NCBI RefSeq assembly: GCF_001282785.1
Contig: NZ_CVUA01000001.1
Location: 2,728,001 to 2,792,000, forward strand
DNA: 64,000 nt
Direction: 5' to 3'
DNA from: Halolamina sediminis
GTDB taxonomy: Archaea; Halobacteriota; Halobacteria; Halobacteriales; Haloferacaceae
The notes beneath the pieces were generated by a model. It saw only the letters and a program-made list of their open reading frames with translations, had not been told where the DNA came from and ran no database searches. Below are positions 18,073-26,564 of this stretch, piece by piece; the stretch's first letter is position 1; each line of letters opens with the position of its first letter. The position numbers were made by a program, and so were the translations under genes.

Positions 18073-21000
18073 ATGCGCGGGGACTGCTCGTACACGTTCG
18101 ACCCGGATTCGGCATCACGGTCCGCCGACCGTGACAGTTCACTCACCGAACCGTGGTCCTGTCCCCACGACGCACACGACGAGAGCGAGTACTGCGTGGT
18201 CCACATGCCGCCCGAGGAGCGCGAGGAGCGCGGCGTCGACGACCGCGATGTGGCAGCAGCCGTCGAACGCACGGCGGAGTCGGCAGGGCGCGAGCGGAAA
18301 CAGCTGATCGGCGGGAACTTCGCGGATCTGGATCTCTCGTATCTGGTGGTGGAGACGGGCGACCAGTTCCCGCTCGACCTCCGGCACGCGACCGTCTCCG
18401 GGACGCTGTCGTTGGCGACGGCGGAGTTCCGTCAGCCGCTTGACCTCCGGCACGCCTCGATCGGGGACGTGGCGTTCGAGGAGGCCGTGTTCCGGGAGTC
18501 CGTCGACGTCTCCGACGCGACGGTCGAGGGGGAGTTCGACGCCGCACACGCGACGTTCGCGGGGGACGTGGACCTGATCGGCACCCACTTCGAGGGCGCC
18601 GTCTCGCTGGAGGAGGGACGGTTCCACGGCGACACCTGCCTCCGGTTCACCGAGTACGACGAGCCCGCCGTCTTCGACGGGGTCGAGTTCCGCGGCGACG
18701 CCAACCTGCTCGACGACGACGCCTGTCTCGAGGAGGCCGTGTTCCACGACCGCGCCTCTTTCCGGAAGGCGGAGTTCCGGTACGCCGACTTCGTCGGCGC
18801 CACTTTCGAGGGGGTCGCCGACTTCGACGAGGCGACGTTCACCGGCGACGGCGAGTTCCGGGAGACGCGGTTCGAGGCCGACGCCTCGTTCCGCGGGGTC
18901 GAGTTCCGCGGGGACACGAACGTCGAGATCGACGACGCGGACTTCAGCGGCGCGGCGTTCGGCGGCGACGCCGACTTCACCAACGGGCAGTTCGCCCTCG
19001 GGAACTTCGCGGGGGCGACGTTCGCCGGCGAGACGCTGTTCACCGAGGCCGCGTTCGACGAGGACGCCGACTTCCGCGGGGTCGCGTTCGAGAGCGACCT
19101 CGACTTCACGGAGGCGCGGTTCCGCGAGGACGCCGATCTCTCGGGCGTCACCGTCGGCGGCGAGGCCACGTTCCGCGGGGTCGAGTTCCGCGGCGGCGAC
19201 AACGTCGACGACGACGACGTGAGTTTCGAGGGCGCCGCCTTCGCGGGCCCCGTCGACTTCCACGCCGCCGAGTTCCGGTACGCCGACTTCCGGTCGGTCG
19301 AGTTCGAATCGACGGCGGCGTTCGTGGCGGCGACGTTCGCTGGCGACGCGCGGTTTGCGGACGCGACGTTCGCCGACGCGATCGAGTTCGAGGAGGCCCG
19401 CTTCCAGGACGACGTCGACTTCGCCGCCGTCGACGTCGGCGGCGACGCCTCGTTCCGGGGCGCGGAGTTCCACGGTGGGGCGCGGATCCGGACCGACGAC
19501 CTGCGCTTTACCGACGCGACGTTCGCGGGCGACGTGACGTTCGAGCGGGCGGCGTTCCGATCCGCCAACTTCGAGGACGTCGCAGTCGCCGGCGACGCCG
19601 ACTTCGACGAGGCGGTGTTCGACGGGGAGTTGACGCTGACGGGCGCGTCGTTCGACGGGGCGCTCGTGTTCGCCGAGGCGCGGTGTAACGCCGACGTGGC
19701 GCTGGACGAGGTGACCGTCGGCGGCTCCGCGAACTTCGAGGGCGTCGAGTTCCGCGGCGGCGACAACGCCCGCGACGACGACGTAACGTTCGCGAACACC
19801 ACGTTCGCGGCCGATGCCACGTTCGAGAACGCCGCCTTCGAGTACGCGGAGTTCTCCGGCGCCGCCTTCGGCGACGACGCCGTCTTTCAGAACGTCCGGT
19901 TCGGACAGGACACGTACTTCGAGGGCGTCGAGTTCCGGGGCGACGTGGACCTGAACGAGACGCGCTACGGGGAGGACGCCTCCTTCGAGGGGGCGACGTT
20001 CGCGGGCGAGGTCTGCTTCCGCGGCGCGGAGTTCCACGGCGGCGACAACGTCGAAGAAGACGACGTGCGCTTCGTCGACGCCACGTTCGAGAGCCACGTC
20101 GACTTCGAGGGTGCACAGTTCCGCTACGTCGACTTCACGAGGGCGACGTTCCACGCGGCGGCCGACTTCGAGGACACCGTCTACGAGGCGGGTGCCGTGT
20201 TCGAGTCGGTCAGGTTCGACGCCGGCGTCTGGTTCACGGAGGCACGATTCCGCAACGACGCCTCCTTCGAGGGGGTGACCGTGCAGGGCGACTGGGACGG
20301 CGACGAGGTCTGGTACACGGAGTCGCCGCCGGAGGAGGAGATCGGCGGCCAGCGCGATCCCGAGGCGTGTTTCCGCGGGGTGGAGTTCCACGGCGGCGAC
20401 AACGTCGACGAGGACGACGCCCGGTTCGTCGACGCCGCGTTCGCGGTGCCGGCGACGTTCCACCGCGGCCAGTTCCGGTCGGCGAACTTCGAGGGCGTCG
20501 AGTTCGGAGCGCCGGCGGACTGTTCGTTCGCCGAGTTCGGCCGCCACGCCAACTTCCGCGACGCCCGCTTCGACGCCAGCGCCGACTTCGACGAGGTCCG
20601 CTACGAGAGCGACGTCTGTTTCGCGGCGGCGACGTTCGAGGGGCCCGCACGGTTCCGCGGCAGCGAGTTCACCGGCGGCGCCTACACCGTCGAGGACGCC
20701 GACTTCGAGGGCGTGGGGTTCCGGGACGACGTGACGTTCAGCTACACCGAGTTCAGACAGGCGAGCTTCGCCGACGCCGCGTTCGAGGCGACCACCGAGT
20801 TCACGGAGACAGCGTTCTCGGACACGGTGACGTTCGAGGGGGCGACGTTCGACGGCGAGGCCTCGTTCGCCGAGGCGACGTTCGAGGACACGCTCGACGC
20901 CTCCGAGACGGTGTTCGGCGACGACGCTCGCTTCGTGAAGGCCGTGTTCGAGGACGAGACGACGTTCGAGGGCGCGCGGTTCGAGGGGCCAGCGGCGTTC

Positions 21001-22107
21001 GCCGCCACCGAATTTCAGGCGACGGCGAACATGCACGAGGACGACGCCAACTTCCGGGCGGCGGCGTTCGAGGCCGAGGCGAACTTCGCCCAGAGTCGCT
21101 TCGAGTACGCGACGTTCGCCCAGACGACGTTCGACGCCGGCGCGACGTTCAGACGCGTCGTGTTCAAGCAGTCGGCGACGTTCCGGCCCCGCACCAGCGA
21201 CGGCGAGCCGACGCTGCTCTCGTTCAACCGCGCGGTGGTCGGCGGCGGAGTGCTCGGGCAGACCGAGGACAGCGTCGCGTTCTACGACTTCACCGGCGGC
21301 GAGATCCACGACGTTCGACTCGACGACAGCCACTGCGAGCATCCGCTGTTCGACCACTTCCGGTTCTGCAACACCGACTTCGTGGGGTTCGACTTCAGCG
21401 CCCACAAGGCCCACCTCGCACGGAACAACTGGGTGATCCACGAGTTCGCCGCCGACCCGTCGCTGCTACCCACGGGCGAGGCAGCGACGATCACCGACCC
21501 GGCGACGCTGGAGAACACGTACATGAAGGCCAAGAAGTGCGCGAAGGCCGACGGCGACACCAAAGCCGCCGCGGAGTTCTTCCTCCGGGAGATGACGTAC
21601 CGGCGGAAGAAACACTGGCACGTCGCCTTCGGGAGCGACGACGACGAGACGGCGAGTTCCGCCCGTCGGGACGTCGACGTCGCGACCATCGCGAGCGACC
21701 TGAACGACCGGACCCGGGTCACGACCCGGCTCAAGGCGTTCGGCAAGTGGGCGGGCAACACCACCCTCTACCAGACGTGTGGCTACGGGGAGCGCCTCTG
21801 GCGGATCGTCTACATCTCCACGATCGCCGTCGTGTTCTGGGGGATCCTCTACACCCTCACCGCGACCACCACGTCGGAGACGGGGACGCTCCAGGGGATC
21901 GAGGACGCCGGCCACCTAGCGTCGGTCGACGGACTACTCGTGATCGCGGAGAACCTCTACTTCTCGACGGCGACGTTCATCACGCTCGAGTACGTCGGCT
22001 CGCCCTCGAGCGAGCTCACGCGCTGGCTCGCGAGCATGGAGGCGTACTTCGGCGCGCTGCTGATCGCGCTCGTCGTGTTCGTCCTCGGCCGGCGCGTGGC
22101 CCGGTAA
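18073..22107 (+). CDS. Giant pentapeptide-like beta-solenoid protein fused to a channel-like pore with altered filter
   Basis: A 1344-residue paralogue of the product of 13898-17305. It has the same N-terminal Cys/His pattern (C5, C30-P-H32, H35, C41, H44). The solenoid spans about residues 90-1080 with nine acidic-loop units beginning at residues 205, 277, 371, 465, 559, 653, 771, 865 and 980. Five of the eight spacings are exactly 94 residues. The connector (FDHFRFCNTDFVGFDF, WVIHEF, YMKAKK, AAAEFFLREMTYRRKK, YQTCGYGERLWR) and both pore helices (TM1 about 1242-1262, TM2 about 1320-1340) are conserved. The filter position, however, reads TLEYVG at 1304-1309 in place of TLGYGD, so potassium selectivity is not expected. 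Start chosen at 18073 (MRGDCSYTFD) by alignment to the paralogue. Confidence 0.88.
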   Translation: MRGDCSYTFDPDSASRSADRDSSLTEPWSCPHDAHDESEYCVVHMPPEEREERGVDDRDVAAAVERTAESAGRERKQLIGGNFADLDLSYLVVETGDQFPLDLRHATVSGTLSLATAEFRQPLDLRHASIGDVAFEEAVFRESVDVSDATVEGEFDAAHATFAGDVDLIGTHFEGAVSLEEGRFHGDTCLRFTEYDEPAVFDGVEFRGDANLLDDDACLEEAVFHDRASFRKAEFRYADFVGATFEGVADFDEATFTGDGEFRETRFEADASFRGVEFRGDTNVEIDDADFSGAAFGGDADFTNGQFALGNFAGATFAGETLFTEAAFDEDADFRGVAFESDLDFTEARFREDADLSGVTVGGEATFRGVEFRGGDNVDDDDVSFEGAAFAGPVDFHAAEFRYADFRSVEFESTAAFVAATFAGDARFADATFADAIEFEEARFQDDVDFAAVDVGGDASFRGAEFHGGARIRTDDLRFTDATFAGDVTFERAAFRSANFEDVAVAGDADFDEAVFDGELTLTGASFDGALVFAEARCNADVALDEVTVGGSANFEGVEFRGGDNARDDDVTFANTTFAADATFENAAFEYAEFSGAAFGDDAVFQNVRFGQDTYFEGVEFRGDVDLNETRYGEDASFEGATFAGEVCFRGAEFHGGDNVEEDDVRFVDATFESHVDFEGAQFRYVDFTRATFHAAADFEDTVYEAGAVFESVRFDAGVWFTEARFRNDASFEGVTVQGDWDGDEVWYTESPPEEEIGGQRDPEACFRGVEFHGGDNVDEDDARFVDAAFAVPATFHRGQFRSANFEGVEFGAPADCSFAEFGRHANFRDARFDASADFDEVRYESDVCFAAATFEGPARFRGSEFTGGAYTVEDADFEGVGFRDDVTFSYTEFRQASFADAAFEATTEFTETAFSDTVTFEGATFDGEASFAEATFEDTLDASETVFGDDARFVKAVFEDETTFEGARFEGPAAFAATEFQATANMHEDDANFRAAAFEAEANFAQSRFEYATFAQTTFDAGATFRRVVFKQSATFRPRTSDGEPTLLSFNRAVVGGGVLGQTEDSVAFYDFTGGEIHDVRLDDSHCEHPLFDHFRFCNTDFVGFDFSAHKAHLARNNWVIHEFAADPSLLPTGEAATITDPATLENTYMKAKKCAKADGDTKAAAEFFLREMTYRRKKHWHVAFGSDDDETASSARRDVDVATIASDLNDRTRVTTRLKAFGKWAGNTTLYQTCGYGERLWRIVYISTIAVVFWGILYTLTATTTSETGTLQGIEDAGHLASVDGLLVIAENLYFSTATFITLEYVGSPSSELTRWLASMEAYFGALLIALVVFVLGRRVAR
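18685..21048 (+). repeat. Super-repeat inside solenoid-channel gene 2 (nine loop-bearing units, mostly 282 bp)
   Basis: Loop-bearing units start (GAGTTC codons, GAATTT in the last) at 18685, 18901, 19183, 19465, 19747, 20029, 20383, 20665 and 21010. Spacings are 216, 282, 282, 282, 282, 354, 282 and 345 bp, that is 72, 94, 94, 94, 94, 118, 94 and 115 residues. Each unit opens with EF[RH]GG-N, an acidic run such as DDDD or EEDD, then a Phe ladder through FRYADF-type steps. The DNA of the loop is also conserved (GGCGGCGACAACGTCGA in several copies), pointing to internal duplication. The 118-residue gap contains a 24-residue non-repeat insertion (WDGDEVWYTESPP and following). Confidence 0.85.
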
Positions 22108-22108
22108 G

Positions 22109-22975
22109 TCAGACCAGTTCGGCGAGCAACGGCGCGACCGACACCGCCGACACGTCGCGCTCGACCGTGTCCGTGCCCCAGATGCCGGCCAGCCCGGCCC
22201 GTTCGAGCTTCGTCCGTGCGTTGCCGACCAGCAGCGGGTGAACACAGACGACGAACGCCCGCCCCACCTCGCGACCGTGGAGCGCGTCGATCGCCTCGCT
22301 CATCGTCGACCCCGTGGCGACGATGTCGTCGACGAGCACCACGTCCCGGCCGCCCACGTCGGCGTTCCCGGGCGAGATTTCGACCTCACCGGTGTCGTAG
22401 TCCCGCTCCTTCTCGAAGTAGTCCGCGTCGCCGGCGCCGTAGGCGTCCCGAGCCCGCTCGGCGATCGCGATCGCTCCCTCGTCGGGCGCGACGAACACCG
22501 GGTCGTCGAGGTCGTCGGGCAGCGGTTCGGCCAGCCGCGGCGCCCCCTCGACGGTCTCGCAGGGCACGTCGAAGAAGTCGGCCACGTCCGGCTCGTGGGG
22601 GGAGACGAGCAGCACGCGGTCGGTACCGGTGGAGATCGCGCGGGCGACCGCGCGGGCCGAGACGGGCTGGCCCGGGGAGAACGCCTCGTCCTGCCGGCCG
22701 TACCCCATGTACGGGAGTACCGTGGTCACCTCGGTCGCGCCGGCCTCGCGGGCGGCGTCCTGGAGTTGGAGCAGTTCGAGGTGGGCGTCGCTTGTGAGCG
22801 TCGACGCGACGACGACCGCGTGCTCGCCCGCCAGCGCGTCCGCGTCGGCCTCCATCAGCGCCGTACAGCGCTCGCCGTCCGGGAACTGGTCGTAGGTCAC
22901 CCTCGCGAGGTCGTGGTCGGTCGCCGCCGCCAGCCGCGCCGAGAGCGACTGGGAGTGCGAGCCCGGGAGTATCAT
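22109..22975 (-). CDS. prs: Ribose-phosphate pyrophosphokinase
   Basis: A 288-residue class of PRPP synthetase as found in archaea. It opens MILPGSHSQSLSARLAAATDH and keeps the FPDGE motif, the catalytic-loop region ATEVTTVLPYMGYGRQDEAF and the PRPP loop DVVLVDDIVATGSTMSEAI. It makes PRPP from ribose 5-phosphate and ATP for nucleotide, histidine and tryptophan synthesis. In this window that feeds the indole-glycerol-phosphate branch indirectly. Convergent with the channel gene, one base apart. Confidence 0.95.
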   Translation of the reverse strand: MILPGSHSQSLSARLAAATDHDLARVTYDQFPDGERCTALMEADADALAGEHAVVVASTLTSDAHLELLQLQDAAREAGATEVTTVLPYMGYGRQDEAFSPGQPVSARAVARAISTGTDRVLLVSPHEPDVADFFDVPCETVEGAPRLAEPLPDDLDDPVFVAPDEGAIAIAERARDAYGAGDADYFEKERDYDTGEVEISPGNADVGGRDVVLVDDIVATGSTMSEAIDALHGREVGRAFVVCVHPLLVGNARTKLERAGLAGIWGTDTVERDVSAVSVAPLLAELV

Positions 22976-23028
22976 GCGCGAGCCTCGCGCCCGCGCCGGT
23001 AAACACGTTTCCGTTGGCTCCGAGCGTG

Positions 23029-23889
23029 CTACTCGGTGGACTGCGGCCCGGCCGCGATCGAGCGAACCCCGGTGACGCCGATCGCGCGCGACCGCCAGCC
23101 CTCGCCGGCGTTCGCGAGTATCGAGCCCGATCCCGTGGCGGCGACGACGGCCTCGGCGGTGTAGGTGAAGTCCGTGATCCAGCCGTCAGTCGGCACGTCG
23201 AGTTCGGTCCACTCGCCGCCGTCGGTCGAGCGGCCGACGACGGTCTCGTCAACAGCGACGGCGTGGGCCTGCTCGCCGTCGGTCGCGACCGCCTCGTACT
23301 CCCCTTCGCGGGCGAGCATCCAGCCGTTGCCGAGTTCGTACAGCCCCTCACCCGTCGCCGCCAGCGGCGCGCCGCGGGCAGCAACGTCGCGCGCGTCGTC
23401 GAGGCCGGCGTGGTCGACGCCGGACACAGTGAGGCGATGCACACCGTCGGCGGCGGCGACGAGCCGGCCGTCGAGAGCACGGGGGTCGTCGACGCTCCCG
23501 AGGTCGAGCCAGTCGGCGTCCGCGATCGACGCCTCGAACTCGCCGGGCGGGAGCGGGAACCGCGCGATCCCACCCGAATCGTCGACGGCGGCGACAGACC
23601 GCTCGGGGCCGTCGACGAGCGAGACGCCCGTCGCGGGTCCGAACCCCGTCTCGTGGAACCGCTCCGGGTCGGCGTCGGGCGCAAGCAGCAGCGACTCGTC
23701 GGTCGCGAGCGCGAGCGTTCCGTCCGGACCGACCGCGACGTCCTGCGCGGTACAGCGGTGGGCCAGCGAGAACTCGCCGACGGCGTCGTCCGAGAGCTGG
23801 GCGACCACCAGCCCCTGTTCGGCGGCGACGAACACGGGCGTCGGGACGGCCGCCTCGTCGTACACCCGTTTCTCTCTGATGGTGGGCAT
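23029..23889 (-). CDS. HVO_0234-type beta-propeller protein
   Basis: A 286-residue cytoplasmic protein without signal peptide, starting MPTIREKRVYDEAA (a start two codons earlier is possible). It is built of repeated short blades with G-x-A-x-A-x-D type turns (VFVAAEQGLVVAQLSD, LALATDESLLLA, VVAATGSGSILAN, WRSRAIGVTGVRSIA). This matches my memory of the haloarchaeal family named after Haloferax HVO_0234. No catalytic residues are evident. Function is unknown; a scaffold or ligand-binding role would be a guess. Confidence 0.75.
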   Translation of the reverse strand: MPTIREKRVYDEAAVPTPVFVAAEQGLVVAQLSDDAVGEFSLAHRCTAQDVAVGPDGTLALATDESLLLAPDADPERFHETGFGPATGVSLVDGPERSVAAVDDSGGIARFPLPPGEFEASIADADWLDLGSVDDPRALDGRLVAAADGVHRLTVSGVDHAGLDDARDVAARGAPLAATGEGLYELGNGWMLAREGEYEAVATDGEQAHAVAVDETVVGRSTDGGEWTELDVPTDGWITDFTYTAEAVVAATGSGSILANAGEGWRSRAIGVTGVRSIAAGPQSTE

Positions 23890-24076
23890 ACCCACGAGTT
23901 CGGCTCCCGGTCGGCAAAAACGGTCCCCTCTTTATCGGTTACTGGGAGATGAGTGATGCGAGCGGCTGTGTCAGCGTCGTCGTCGGTTGCGTGAGGAACG
24001 CAGGTCGGGCCCCTCGAAGCGGTAGCGGCCAGGCACTCCGCGAAGCGTGCTGATCGCCCACAAAAAATGCGTGTCG

Positions 24077-24727
24077 CTAGGCGGTTGTCGCCGAGAGACT
24101 CAGACTCCCGGAGATCTCGTCTTCGGTGACGCCTTCGAGCGCGTTGACTATGAACGAGACTCCAATCGACTCGCCGGTAGCCAACTGAGTGGTCAGTTGC
24201 CCCGTTATCGGACTCGTCGCGAGTCCTTCCCGTGTACCGCTTCCGCCCTTGGAAGACTGCAGTTCGAAGGCGTACTCGGTTCCGCCCTCAACATCGTCGT
24301 TCAGTTCGAAGTCGACCGTGACGAGGAAATCGTCCGCAGCCTGGTTGACGATGGCAAATGCGGACTCCAGTGAGTTCTGACCGTCGCTCAGATCCGAGGG
24401 GTCGTCGTCCGTGACCACGGAAAACGTTCCTCCGGGGAGGTCGTCCACGCCGTCGTCGCTGACGAACGCGCCGAACTGATACACCGAACTGACATTCACT
24501 CCGGGGTCGTCGCCGCCGATCGATATCGTGAGCTCGCCGCCCGTGTCCGACTGCACGCCCGAGATCGCTTCGTTCGCGACCAGTCCGACCAGGCCATCAC
24601 TGTCGTCGACGACTTCGATCTCCGCCTGCCGAGAGACCTCCGCAGCGCTGAAGGCGCCGGTTCCGGAAGCCAGCGCTCCCGCACCGACGAGCCCTCCCAG
24701 CCCGACCACGACATCACGTCGATTCAT
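24077..24727 (-). CDS. Secreted DUF1102-like protein, paralogue B
   Basis: A 216-residue protein with an N-terminal RR motif (MNRRDVVVGLGGLVGAG) and the characteristic GTGAFSAAE end of the signal region. This is followed by a beta-rich mature part that carries LVGLVANEA and ends in strands (ISGSLSLSATTA). The layout matches haloarchaeal proteins annotated DUF1102, which resemble TasA/camelysin-like filament subunits in overall design. That link is by analogy only. It follows its paralogue by 28 bases and is probably in one operon with it. Confidence 0.7.
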   Translation of the reverse strand: MNRRDVVVGLGGLVGAGALASGTGAFSAAEVSRQAEIEVVDDSDGLVGLVANEAISGVQSDTGGELTISIGGDDPGVNVSSVYQFGAFVSDDGVDDLPGGTFSVVTDDDPSDLSDGQNSLESAFAIVNQAADDFLVTVDFELNDDVEGGTEYAFELQSSKGGSGTREGLATSPITGQLTTQLATGESIGVSFIVNALEGVTEDEISGSLSLSATTA

Positions 24728-24755
24728 GGTAGCGTTCTCCCGTTAGCGTCACCCG

Positions 24756-25502
24756 TTAATCGTCGGCGTCGGTGAAGTCGTCGTGACTCCCTGCACGAAC
24801 GGTGAGGTCGCCGCCGAGGTCGGTACCCGTGTCGGCATCACCGACCTCGACGAGGATCGTCACGTAGAACTCCTCGCCCGAACCGATGGACGCGGAATAA
24901 TCCTGATCGTCGTCGAAGATGATGCTGGCGGCCTTCTCGTTGTTGTTCGTGTAGTCACCGACAGCGAGCCCCTCCTCCTGTTCGGAGTTGTCGTCCCCGC
25001 CAGGGTAGTACGCGACAAGGAACAGTCGCGTGCCATCGGGGAACGGCTCGTCGTTGGCGCCGTAGGAGACTTCGATGTCTTTCGCACTGTTCGTCTGATT
25101 CATCACCTTGAACGCGTACTCGCCCGTGATATCTGTCGTCGTGTCGATGGCGACATCGCCGACTGACGGGGACGTCGTCGGATCACCCGGGACCTGGAAG
25201 ATGTTATTGCTGTCGAGCCCGCCGAGTCCACCGACTTGGTACGTGGAGTTCGGGTTGATGCCGTCACCGCCATTGCCCGAACTGAAGTCGATCATCAGCT
25301 CGTTCTCGCCACCGCCGCCGTTGTTGGTGACGAACTCGGTGGTGCCTGCTTTGAGTCCGATGAGGCTGTTCGTGTCGTTCTCGACGTTGATATTCGCTTC
25401 CCGTCCACGGATCTCTGCGGCGGTAAACGCTCCCGTACCCGTCGCAGCCGCGGCGCCCGAAGCCAGTGCACCCAGTCCGATTACGAATTTGCGTCGTTCC
25501 AT
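24756..25502 (-). CDS. Secreted DUF1102-like protein, paralogue A
   Basis: A 248-residue protein starting MERRKFVIGLGALASG, with a twin-arginine-type signal and the GTGAFTAAEIRGREANINV junction seen in this family, then a beta-rich acidic domain (LIGLKAG, EYAFKVMNQT, GTRLFLVAYYPGG, EEFYVTILVEVGD). The start at 25502 is supported by an AGGTGAG Shine-Dalgarno-like sequence a few bases upstream; a longer in-frame reading has no signal features. It is the first gene of the pair and divergent from a DUF7344-type regulator. Probably a cell-surface or filament subunit, but no function is established. Confidence 0.72.
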   Translation of the reverse strand: MERRKFVIGLGALASGAAAATGTGAFTAAEIRGREANINVENDTNSLIGLKAGTTEFVTNNGGGGENELMIDFSSGNGGDGINPNSTYQVGGLGGLDSNNIFQVPGDPTTSPSVGDVAIDTTTDITGEYAFKVMNQTNSAKDIEVSYGANDEPFPDGTRLFLVAYYPGGDDNSEQEEGLAVGDYTNNNEKAASIIFDDDQDYSASIGSGEEFYVTILVEVGDADTGTDLGGDLTVRAGSHDDFTDADD

Positions 25503-25958
25503 TTCTCTCACCTGTGTTCGCGCACCCCCGGGACCCGGACATCCGGGCCGGAAGTGCTCGAATAACCCATATGGAGGGTGACACTTGGTTATGAGATCCT
25601 CAACATGTTCGCTGGGCTGGCTCGATGGATGGCAGGGCCTGATCGCTGGATGACGGGCCGTTCTCGTCGGCGACAGCGAGGGGACACTGAGGCAGTGTGT
25701 TGACTCGAAGGGGCCGCTCGTCAGGATCAACAGTCCAGGCTGAAACTGGAAGGGAGAGACGGCGACGCCCTCGGTGAATACGTACAACTGATCAACGGCT
25801 CCTCTTGGGGGCGACGAGGGGGCCCATCTCCTCTCACTATACATAGATTAACAGTTAAACTATCCAATCAATTTATGGTACCTCTTCACACACTTACTCG
25901 AGAGATTCGCCGGTTCCGGACTGGGGAGATCCGGTTTCTGGCGGGGAGGTCGAAACCA
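25503..25958. promoter_or_regulatory. Divergent control region of secreted pair and DUF7344 regulator
   Basis: A 456-base stretch without a convincing gene. On the minus side a CATATGGGTTATTC-type AT-rich element (about 25562-25575) could drive the secreted pair. On the plus side an AT-rich block at 25836-25875 (ACTATACATAG, then a perfect palindrome TTAAC-A-GTTAA at 25848-25858) precedes the regulator. The palindrome is a candidate operator or BRE/TATA. An in-frame ATG at 25875 could be an alternative regulator start. Confidence 0.45.
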
Positions 25959-26540
25959 ATGGTGTCCATCACCGCAAACGGGGCGGAGTCGGAGCGGGCG
26001 GAGCTATCCGAGGACGACGTCTTCGAGATGCTCTCGAACCGCCGTCGGCGCTTCGTCATCCACGCCCTTAAGCACGCGGAGGGGCCGGTGGAGATCTCGG
26101 AGCTCTCCACCGACGTCACCGCGTGGGAGCTCGGCGTCGAACCGACCCGAGTCACCTACGACGACCGGCGGAACGTGTACAGCACGCTCAAACGAACTCA
26201 CCTGCCGAAGTTAGCGGAGAAGAACGTCGTGGCGATCGACGACGAGGCCCATCTCGTCGAGCCGACGCCCGCGCTGGAGGATCTCGACGTCTACGTCGAA
26301 GTCCTCGACAGTCGGGAGATCCCTTGGAGCCTCTACTACGTTGGGCTCGCGGGCGTCGCCGCGGCGCTGCTGCTCGCCGTCGTCACCGGGACGCCCATCT
26401 TCGCCGCGCTCGATTCGGTTCGCGTCGGGGTGTTCGTCACGACCGTGTTCGGTGTGTCGTCGGTCGTGCATTACGTCGTTGGCCGGCGTACCCGTCTCGG
26501 GAGCACGGAGAAACCGCCCGAACTACGCGAACGGGAGTGA
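25959..26540 (+). CDS. DUF7344-type winged-helix protein with two C-terminal membrane helices
   Basis: A 193-residue protein. Residues about 15-100 form a winged-helix domain with the family pattern EDDVFEMLSNRRRRFVIHAL, EISELSTDVTAWE, NVYSTLKRTHLPKLAEKNVV. The C-terminal part has two membrane helices (YYVGLAGVAAALLLAVVTG and VRVGVFVTTVFGVSSVVHYVVG). Haloarchaea have many such putative membrane-tethered regulators, often beside the gene they are thought to control. Here the divergent partners are the secreted DUF1102-like pair. The start at 25959 is preferred; an upstream in-frame ATG at 25875 would add 28 basic residues. Confidence 0.75.
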   Translation: MVSITANGAESERAELSEDDVFEMLSNRRRRFVIHALKHAEGPVEISELSTDVTAWELGVEPTRVTYDDRRNVYSTLKRTHLPKLAEKNVVAIDDEAHLVEPTPALEDLDVYVEVLDSREIPWSLYYVGLAGVAAALLLAVVTGTPIFAALDSVRVGVFVTTVFGVSSVVHYVVGRRTRLGSTEKPPELRERE

Positions 26541-26564
26541 GGCGGCGGCCCCCACGCGGCGTCG

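Noticed and set aside
18139-21441. Long open frame (about 1100 codons) antisense to solenoid-channel gene 2, and a similar one antisense to gene 1 (14201-16900)
   Set aside because: They arise from the third-position G/C bias and the periodic repeats of the real plus-strand genes; their translations show no recognisable fold and are Arg/Glu/Val-rich.
13898-22107. The repeats read as a CRISPR or DNA-level tandem array
   Set aside because: They are in-frame coding repeats with codon-level variation and no regular spacer structure; no CRISPR array or cas gene was seen in the window.
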